From Pseudofrankia asymbiotica (lineage in GTDB: Bacteria; Actinomycetota; Actinomycetes; Frankiales; Frankiaceae), in the NCBI RefSeq assembly GCF_001983105.1, contig NZ_MOMC01000056.1, positions 47,057 to 52,505 of the forward strand: a DNA stretch of 5,449 nucleotides. Direction: 5' to 3'. How positions within the stretch are numbered: the stretch's first letter is position 1; every line of letters starts with the position of its first letter. Shown here one piece after another: positions 1-5,449 of this stretch. Under the pieces are notes generated by a model. That model did not search any database. It was not told the origin of the DNA and saw only the letters and a list, made by a program, of their open reading frames with translations. The position numbers and the translations under genes were made by a program.

Positions 1-233
1 TGTCGTGGAACAGCGTCGGGATCAGCGACAGCGTGAGGAAGCCGTGCGCGATCGGCCCGCCGAACGGCCCGGCCTTCGCCCTCTCGACGTCGACGTGGAT
101 CCACTGGTGGTCCCCGGTGGCGTCGGCGAACGTGTTGACCTGCTCCTGGGTGACCTCGACCCAGCCGCTGCTGCCCCAGTCCTGCCCGGCCAGCGCCCTG
201 GCGCCCTCGATCCCCTCGACCGTCGTGACCATC
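1..233 (-). CDS. MaoC-family (R)-specific enoyl-CoA hydratase/dehydratase, Rv0130 (HtdZ)/NodN-like, C-terminus outside window
   Basis: Reading from ATG at 233-231, 77 codons are open to the window edge; the C-terminal half is missing. A GGAGGAG ribosome binding site at 238-244 (minus) sits 4 nt before the ATG and supports this start. Residues 35-48 read [14 protein letters not shown], the hydratase-2 motif in which the Asp (D41) and His (H46) are the catalytic pair known from PhaJ-type R-hydratases. The segment [11 protein letters not shown] at about 55-65 is the conserved FG..IAHG loop. Known family role: hydration of trans-2-enoyl-CoA to (R)-3-hydroxyacyl-CoA as a hotdog-fold enzyme in the cytoplasm. 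The Trp after the DHQ (usually NP in PhaJ) is typical of the Mycobacterium Rv0130/NodN-like branch. It lies about 140 bp downstream of gcvP in the same direction; a functional link to glycine cleavage is not evident. Confidence 0.9.
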
Positions 234-346
234 GGACTCCTCCAAGCTCCACCGAGCGCCCGGCCCGGCCGGCGTCACCCGCGCACCCGGCGCCGTACGC
301 GCCGCGGCGAGCAGTATCCCAACCCCACTACCCAGATGCGCGGTTC

Positions 347-373
347 CCGCCCGGACTGGCCCAGAGCGGGCGG
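347..373 (-). terminator. Stem-loop just after the gcvP stop codon, candidate terminator
   Basis: A perfect 7-bp stem (CCGCCCG at 347-353 with CGGGCGG at 367-373) encloses a 13-nt loop that itself contains TGGCCCA. It begins 2 nt beyond the gcvP stop on the minus strand. There is no U-tract, as is common for candidate terminators in very GC-rich actinomycetes, so termination is inferred rather than shown. The remaining gap up to the maoC-like ribosome binding site has only a poor -10-like GATACT on the minus strand (around 309-316), so readthrough from gcvP into the next gene cannot be excluded. Confidence 0.45.
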
Positions 374-375
374 CG

Positions 376-3498
<3,123 letters not shown>

Positions 3499-3571
3499 GT
3501 GTCGCTCCGAAGGTCAGGCGGCACCGGCCTGACACCGGCCCCGCTTCGGGGTCCGGGAGATGATCCCCCGG
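3499..3571 (-). promoter_or_regulatory. Probable expression platform of the gcvP riboswitch: three adjacent hairpins and the ribosome binding site
   Basis: Between the aptamers and the GTG start, the minus-strand RNA can form three hairpins. Hairpin A (3553-3571) has 8 bp including one G-U and a UCA loop. Hairpin B (3535-3556) has CCGG plus CCCCG pairing across an AAG loop with one bulged base. Hairpin C (3513-3533) has 7 perfect bp (GTCAGGC/GCCTGAC) and ends directly against the ribosome binding site. A and B share 3553-3556 and so compete, although the inner 5-bp stem of B could survive. The sequence CUUCGGAG, containing the Shine-Dalgarno GGAG (3505-3508), has a six-base complement CCGAAG in the top of hairpin B (3544-3549). 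This suggests control of translation initiation. No U-tract follows any hairpin, which argues against a classical terminator. Pairings are read from the sequence; the switching role is inferred. Confidence 0.5.
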
Positions 3572-3627
3572 CAGGCACGGCGAGTGTTCGCCCACGGGAC
3601 AGCACGCGGGGGTCGCTCGCCTGGGCC

Positions 3628-3812
3628 TCCCCCTCTGTCATGGGCCTGAGAGCTTCACCGGGCGGCGTCGTGCCCGGTTTTCACCGTCGGCGGGACGCCC
3701 AGCGGCGTCCGCTTTCCAGAGTTGCCTGACCCGGCGGTTGGGGGCCTGAGAGTTTGTGGGGAGATCTTGCTCCTTCGGCGCCACGGGCTGGCTTGCCCGG
3801 GACTCTCCCGCA
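3628..3812 (-). promoter_or_regulatory. Tandem glycine riboswitch (two aptamers) in the gcvP leader
   Basis: Reading the minus strand, aptamer 1 has GCGGGAGAGUC (about 3802-3812), the signature GCGCCGAAGGAGCAA (3767-3781), ACUCUCAGGC around 3744-3753 and the closing ACUCUGGAAAGC (3711-3722). Aptamer 2 follows without a long linker: GGUGAAAACCGG (3674-3685), GCUCUCAGGC (3644-3653) and GACAGAG (3633-3639), then GGGGGAG. Order and spacing match the established tandem glycine riboswitch such as that upstream of B. subtilis gcvT, and the pattern seen upstream of actinomycete gcv genes. Glycine binding normally turns on glycine-cleavage genes, which fits the gcvP gene 130 nt downstream. Confidence 0.95.
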
Positions 3813-3826
3813 CGGGTGTGAGCGGC

Positions 3827-3832
3827 ACAATA
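3827..3832 (-). promoter_or_regulatory. Candidate -10 of the gcvP leader promoter
   Basis: TATTGT on the minus strand fits the actinomycete TANNNT -10 pattern. It would place a transcription start near 3820, directly before the first aptamer. No good TTGACA-like -35 is visible at 16-18 nt; the best is GTGGAC at 15 nt. The position relative to the riboswitch is the main support. Confidence 0.4.
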
Positions 3833-3845
3833 TGCGGTTGTGGCC

Positions 3846-3859
3846 CGGTCCACGGACCG
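3846..3859. promoter_or_regulatory. 14-bp palindrome CGGTCC-AC-GGACCG, operator-like
   Basis: Perfect 6-bp arms with a 2-bp centre lie 14 bp upstream of the candidate -10 at 3827-3832, so the site would cover the -35 region of the gcvP promoter. Its size and symmetry suit a dimeric repressor or activator. The factor is unknown, and GC-rich DNA yields chance palindromes of this size. Confidence 0.3.
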
Positions 3860-3908
3860 CGAACCGGCGCCGACCCGACCACCGGACGGCTTTCCACCAG
3901 GTGAACAG

Positions 3909-3940
3909 GTCTGCACCGAGACTATCGGTGGCACGCAGAC
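3909..3940. repeat. Interrupted inverted repeat with an embedded -10-like TAGTCT
   Basis: GTCTGC (3909-3914) pairs with GCAGAC (3935-3940), and the inner ACCG (3915-3918) pairs with CGGT (3926-3929). The 5-nt stretch GGCAC on one side is bulged and the loop is 7 nt. On the minus strand the loop contains TAGTCT (3919-3924), a TANNNT hexamer that could be an alternative, more distal start for the gcvP leader. No matching -35 is visible. Confidence 0.3.
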
Positions 3941-4091
3941 GGCGCGACCGCGACCACGGCCACGAAACCACCCCGCAACGTCGCCCGGCGCGGCCGCGCC
4001 CGGGACTTCCCACCCGGTCAACGGGCCGCGCCCCGCCGCGCGGCGCCGGTCACGTCCCGCCGCGTCGCCAGCATCACATCGCGGGCCGAAG

Positions 4092-4133
4092 GGCGTCCCC
4101 AACGATCCGCCGACGCGGACCGTTGGGGACGCC
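4092..4133 (-). terminator. 19-bp-arm stem-loop downstream of the ChaB/Rho-N gene, candidate terminator
   Basis: Arm GGCGTCCCCAACGATCCGC (4092-4110), loop of 4 (4111-4114) and arm GCGGACCGTTGGGGACGCC (4115-4133). The single non-complementary position (4105/4120) is an A-C mismatch in plus-strand RNA but a G-U pair in minus-strand RNA. A minus-strand transcript therefore forms an uninterrupted 19-bp helix with a tetraloop. It lies 77 nt past the stop of the minus-strand gene ending at 4210, where a terminator is expected. No U-tract follows. It could also be a copy of a dispersed palindromic repeat. Confidence 0.6.
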
Positions 4134-4209
4134 TGCCCGCGGCATGGGCGAATCGTCGCGCCGCCGACGGCCTTCAGCTGCCCTGGCTACCCAGTGCGCC
4201 GCCTCGACG

Positions 4210-4761
4210 TCATCGCGAGGCGCCGGACTTCCTGCGGGCGGCGGCGGTGACGCGCCGGTTGGCCTTCTTGATCTCGGATACCAGCTCGTCCTTCGTCATC
4301 CGGGTGCGGCCGGGGATCTCCAGCTCGCGGGCCATCTCGCGCAGCCGGGTCAGCGGCGCGTTCGCGTTCACGCCCTCGGCGGTCGGCCGCGGCCGGCGCG
4401 CGTTCGCCGGCGCGCTCTGCTCCGCCCGCGCGTCCGACGGGCCCGGGGACGGCTTCGGCCGCCAGCGGTCGCCGATCCGCTCGTGGGTGTTCTTCAGCGC
4501 GGCGAACGCGGCGCGGTGCGCGCGCTGGCCCTCGCCGTAGCTACCCACCGCCGAGTCGTGCGCCTTCTTCCACGTGCGGACGGCCTTGTTGTCCGACCGC
4601 TCGATCGTCGACGGCACTCCGGCACACTTCTGGTCGGCCTGCTCCGCCTTACTGGAACGGGTCGTCGTCTTGGCGGGACTGGAACGGACCGCCGTCTTGG
4701 CAGGGCTGGAACGGGTCGTCGTCCTGGTAGGACTGGAACGGGTCGTCGTCCTGGTAGGCAT
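4210..4761 (-). CDS. ChaB-domain protein with Rho-N-like C-terminus and basic repeat tail
   Basis: 183 residues from ATG at 4761-4759. CCTCC at 4770-4774 (GGAGG on the minus strand) lies 8 nt upstream of this ATG. The in-frame ATG two codons earlier is only 2 nt from the ribosome binding site and less likely. Residues 2-37 are four tandem 9-residue repeats (P-T/A-R/K-T-T/A-T/V-R-S-S), strongly basic. Residues about 49-103 match the ChaB family (IERSDNKAVRTWKKAHDSA, then YGEGQRAHRAAFAALK and DRWRPK). Residues about 136-170 (LTRLREMARELEI, then MTKDELVSEIKKANRR) resemble the Rho termination factor N-terminal/SAP-like helical fold. ChaB was named as a cation-transport regulator in E. coli, but that role is weakly supported; actinomycete ChaB/Rho-N proteins of this layout are usually of unknown function. 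The basic tail and the Rho-N fold suggest nucleic-acid binding (inference). A SigB-like promoter lies upstream at 4860-4884. Confidence 0.92.
   Translation of the reverse strand: MPTRTTTRSSPTRTTTRSSPAKTAVRSSPAKTTTRSSKAEQADQKCAGVPSTIERSDNKAVRTWKKAHDSAVGSYGEGQRAHRAAFAALKNTHERIGDRWRPKPSPGPSDARAEQSAPANARRPRPTAEGVNANAPLTRLREMARELEIPGRTRMTKDELVSEIKKANRRVTAAARRKSGASR
4651..4758 (-). repeat. Four in-frame 27-bp tandem repeats encoding the basic N-terminal tail
   Basis: Four units of exactly 27 bp begin at the second codon of the ChaB-domain gene. The first two units differ at a single base; the third and fourth have diverged (PAKTAVRSS, PAKTTTRSS). Every unit ends in the same Arg-Ser-Ser, encoded CGT TCC AGT or AGC. 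The near-identity of the first two units suggests recent duplication or homogenisation, so copy number may vary between strains. Confidence 0.9.
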
Positions 4762-4859
4762 CTGCATCACCTCCGCTGGAAAGCCTCGTCGTCCGCGACG
4801 AGGGCGAGCAGCCTCGACCACGGTCGGGGGCGCGCGTTCGGCTCGGTGTCTGTCGGTGA

Positions 4860-4884
4860 GTTCCCGGCGGGCGCAGCGCAAACC
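4860..4884 (-). promoter_or_regulatory. SigB/SigF-type promoter motif upstream of the ChaB/Rho-N gene
   Basis: On the minus strand GGTTT (4880-4884) is followed after 14 nt by GGGAAC (4860-4865). The known actinobacterial SigB/SigF pattern is GNNT or GGWWT, then 14-17 nt, then GGGTAC/T; only the T at the fourth position of the -10 differs. Transcription would start near 4850, leaving about 90 nt of leader. The same arrangement with the same spacing occurs upstream of the neighbouring 80-residue gene. Confidence 0.45.
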
Positions 4885-4945
4885 GCGCCCCCCACCCCAC
4901 CTTCGACGACGATTGCTCGGTCCGCAGGGGCGCGCGACGTATCAA

Positions 4946-4983
4946 CGCTGGTTGTGCCCGTTTGACCAGCGGCGGTTTCCGCC
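4946..4983 (-). terminator. Two consecutive stem-loops after the 80-residue gene, candidate terminator
   Basis: On the minus strand, starting 17 nt past the TAA at 5000-5002, GGCGG-AAA-CCGCC (4971-4983) is followed by CGCTGGT (4965-4971) and ACCAGCG (4946-4952), a 7-bp stem with a 12-nt loop. The two stems share one base (4971). Only a short TT follows. The location between two genes that each have their own promoter motif supports a transcript end here. Confidence 0.4.
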
Positions 4984-4999
4984 TACTTCGACGGGTCCG

Positions 5000-5242
5000 T
5001 TATTTCACCTGGTCAGCGCGCGCCTTCGCCGCCTCGACGTCGGTGGCGGCTCCGCCCCGCTCCCGCTCGAAAAAGGGTTCGACCGCCCGGTCGGACGCGG
5101 TCTGGCGGGCGACCTGCCGGGCCATCTCCTCATCGCTGGCGCCCGCGCCAGCCTCAGCGGTCCTGCCCCGCGCCGGGTCGGTCGCCCGCCCCGAACGGGT
5201 GTCCGTTCTCTTGGCGGCTCGCCCGCCGGATCGTGTCGTCAT
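5000..5242 (-). CDS. Small charged hypothetical protein (80 aa)
   Basis: I do not recognise this protein. The start is ATG at 5242-5240, preceded by GGGGAGGG ending 3 nt before it; the same frame is open further upstream, but that part reads through the promoter motif and is Pro/Gly/Arg-rich with no ribosome binding site. Residues 1-30 are basic and low-complexity (Arg, Thr, Gly, Ala), while residues about 36-80 are charged and likely helical (DEEMARQVARQ, then VEPFFERER, then DVEAAKARADQVK). There is no Cys, no membrane segment and no signal peptide. A disordered basic arm plus a short charged helix would fit a small nucleic-acid- or protein-binding stress protein, but this is a guess. The SigB-like motif upstream at 5286-5310 and the neighbouring ChaB/Rho-N gene support it being a real gene. 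Confidence 0.72.
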   Translation of the reverse strand: MTTRSGGRAAKRTDTRSGRATDPARGRTAEAGAGASDEEMARQVARQTASDRAVEPFFERERGGAATDVEAAKARADQVK

Positions 5243-5285
5243 CGTCCCTCCCCGTTCGCCTCGCCGTACTCGTCCCGTCGCGCAA

Positions 5286-5310
5286 GTACCCGGACGGCCG
5301 GGGCGGAACC
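5286..5310 (-). promoter_or_regulatory. SigB/SigF-type promoter upstream of the 80-residue gene
   Basis: On the minus strand GGTTC (5306-5310), 14 nt, then GGGTAC (5286-5291). This satisfies the published Streptomyces SigB pattern GNNT-N14-16-GGGTAC/T exactly. The start of transcription would be near 5278, giving a leader of about 35 nt to the ATG at 5242 with its strong ribosome binding site. Confidence 0.55.
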
Positions 5311-5312
5311 CG

Positions 5313-5335
5313 CCGCCAGGGGAATGGCCTGGCGG
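5313..5335. repeat. Perfect 8-bp inverted repeat between divergent genes
   Basis: CCGCCAGG (5313-5320) and CCTGGCGG (5328-5335) flank a 7-nt spacer. The element abuts the upstream side of the SigB-like -35 at 5306-5310 and lies 55 bp before the plus-strand ATG at 5390. It could be a shared operator for the two divergent genes or a chance hairpin. I saw no convincing -10/-35 pair for the plus-strand gene in this gap. Confidence 0.35.
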
Positions 5336-5389
5336 GGTGGTGACCTCAGGTACGACGATGGCCAGACCGATGACCGAGGGAGCCGAGCG

Positions 5390-5449
5390 ATGCCGCACCT
5401 GGCGCACGACGGGGACGTGTACGTGCTGGATCTCGGCGACGGCGAGAAC
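5390..5449 (+). CDS. N-terminus of a probable enoyl-CoA hydratase/isomerase, cut by window end
   Basis: Twenty codons from ATG at 5390 run to the window edge: MPHLAHDGDVYVLDLGDGEN. This pattern (hydrophobic strand V-x-V-L-x-L-G, then D-x-E-N) is the usual beginning of actinomycete crotonase-superfamily enoyl-CoA hydratases, where ENRF commonly follows. GAGGGAG at 5376-5382 lies 7 nt before the ATG. Upstream ATGs at 5358 and 5370 are out of frame. The catalytic region is outside the window, so the enzyme class is a family-level inference from a short stretch. It is transcribed divergently from the 80-residue gene. Confidence 0.6.
   Translation, partial: MPHLAHDGDVYVLDLGDGEN

Larger units (their letters stand above)
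3860..4209. other. Gene-free interval between the gcvP promoter region and the ChaB/Rho-N gene
   Basis: I see no convincing gene here. Reading frames crossing the interval are Arg/Pro/Gly-rich, run through the riboswitch or through neighbouring genes in other frames, and lack ribosome binding sites. It contains an imperfect inverted repeat at 3909-3940 and a very strong palindrome at 4092-4133, each listed separately. No tRNA-like or transposon-end structure was recognised. Confidence 0.6.

Noticed and set aside
3638..4102. 154-codon minus-strand frame and its overlapping relatives across the riboswitch
   Set aside because: They read through both aptamers and the inverted repeats, and have no family resemblance or ribosome binding site.
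3754..4965. 403-codon plus-strand frame with repetitive TGTGRRPGR segments
   Set aside because: The apparent protein repeats are the antisense of the 27-bp repeats in the ChaB/Rho-N gene; the frame also crosses the palindrome and the riboswitch.
4962..4989. Plus-strand TTGACC with a TACTTC 16 nt downstream as a promoter
   Set aside because: The -10 lacks the final T, and no plus-strand gene follows; it would only transcribe antisense to the 80-residue gene.
5243..5407. N-terminal extension of the 80-residue protein to an upstream ATG at 5407
   Set aside because: The extension overlaps the divergent gene start, the inverted repeat and the SigB-like promoter, has no ribosome binding site, and is Pro/Gly-rich, whereas the ATG at 5242 has a strong one.

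Overview
The window is very GC-rich throughout, with strong third-position G/C bias, GTG/ATG starts and GGAGG-type ribosome binding sites. Together with the protein types (a GcvP under an actinobacterial-style tandem glycine riboswitch, an Rv0130-like MaoC dehydratase, a ChaB/Rho-N protein) this points to a high-GC actinomycete. Frankia or a related genus is my guess from overall style and is not demonstrated.

Layout, left to right. Positions 1-233 (minus) hold the N-terminal 77 residues of a MaoC-family (R)-hydratase that runs off the left edge. Positions 376-3498 (minus) are one complete, slightly enlarged gcvP, the P-protein (glycine decarboxylase) of the glycine cleavage system. Its leader (3499-3812) carries a two-aptamer glycine riboswitch followed by about 130 nt with three small hairpins next to the ribosome binding site. 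A candidate -10 and a 14-bp palindrome lie just upstream. About 350 bp without a convincing gene follow (3860-4209), containing a striking 19-bp-arm palindrome at 4092-4133.

Positions 4210-4761 (minus) encode a 183-residue protein with four basic 9-residue tandem repeats, a ChaB domain and a Rho-N-like C-terminal segment. Positions 5000-5242 (minus) encode an unrecognised 80-residue charged protein. Both small genes have, at the same spacing, a promoter-like motif of the actinobacterial stress sigma factor type (SigB/SigF: GGTTT-N14-GGGTAC). I infer that they are separately transcribed members of one stress regulon. At the right edge, 5390-5449 (plus) starts a divergent gene whose first 20 residues look like an enoyl-CoA hydratase/isomerase.

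How the parts fit: glycine sensing by the leader RNA controls gcvP, the decarboxylating subunit that needs GcvT, GcvH and lipoamide dehydrogenase encoded elsewhere. The MaoC and enoyl-CoA hydratase fragments suggest acyl-CoA metabolism at both margins. The ChaB/Rho-N and 80-residue genes look like a small stress module. I found no mobile element, CRISPR array, tRNA or rRNA, and no clear sign of a wholly new system. The most original signals are the gcvP expression platform, the paired SigB-like promoters and the repeat-tailed ChaB protein.
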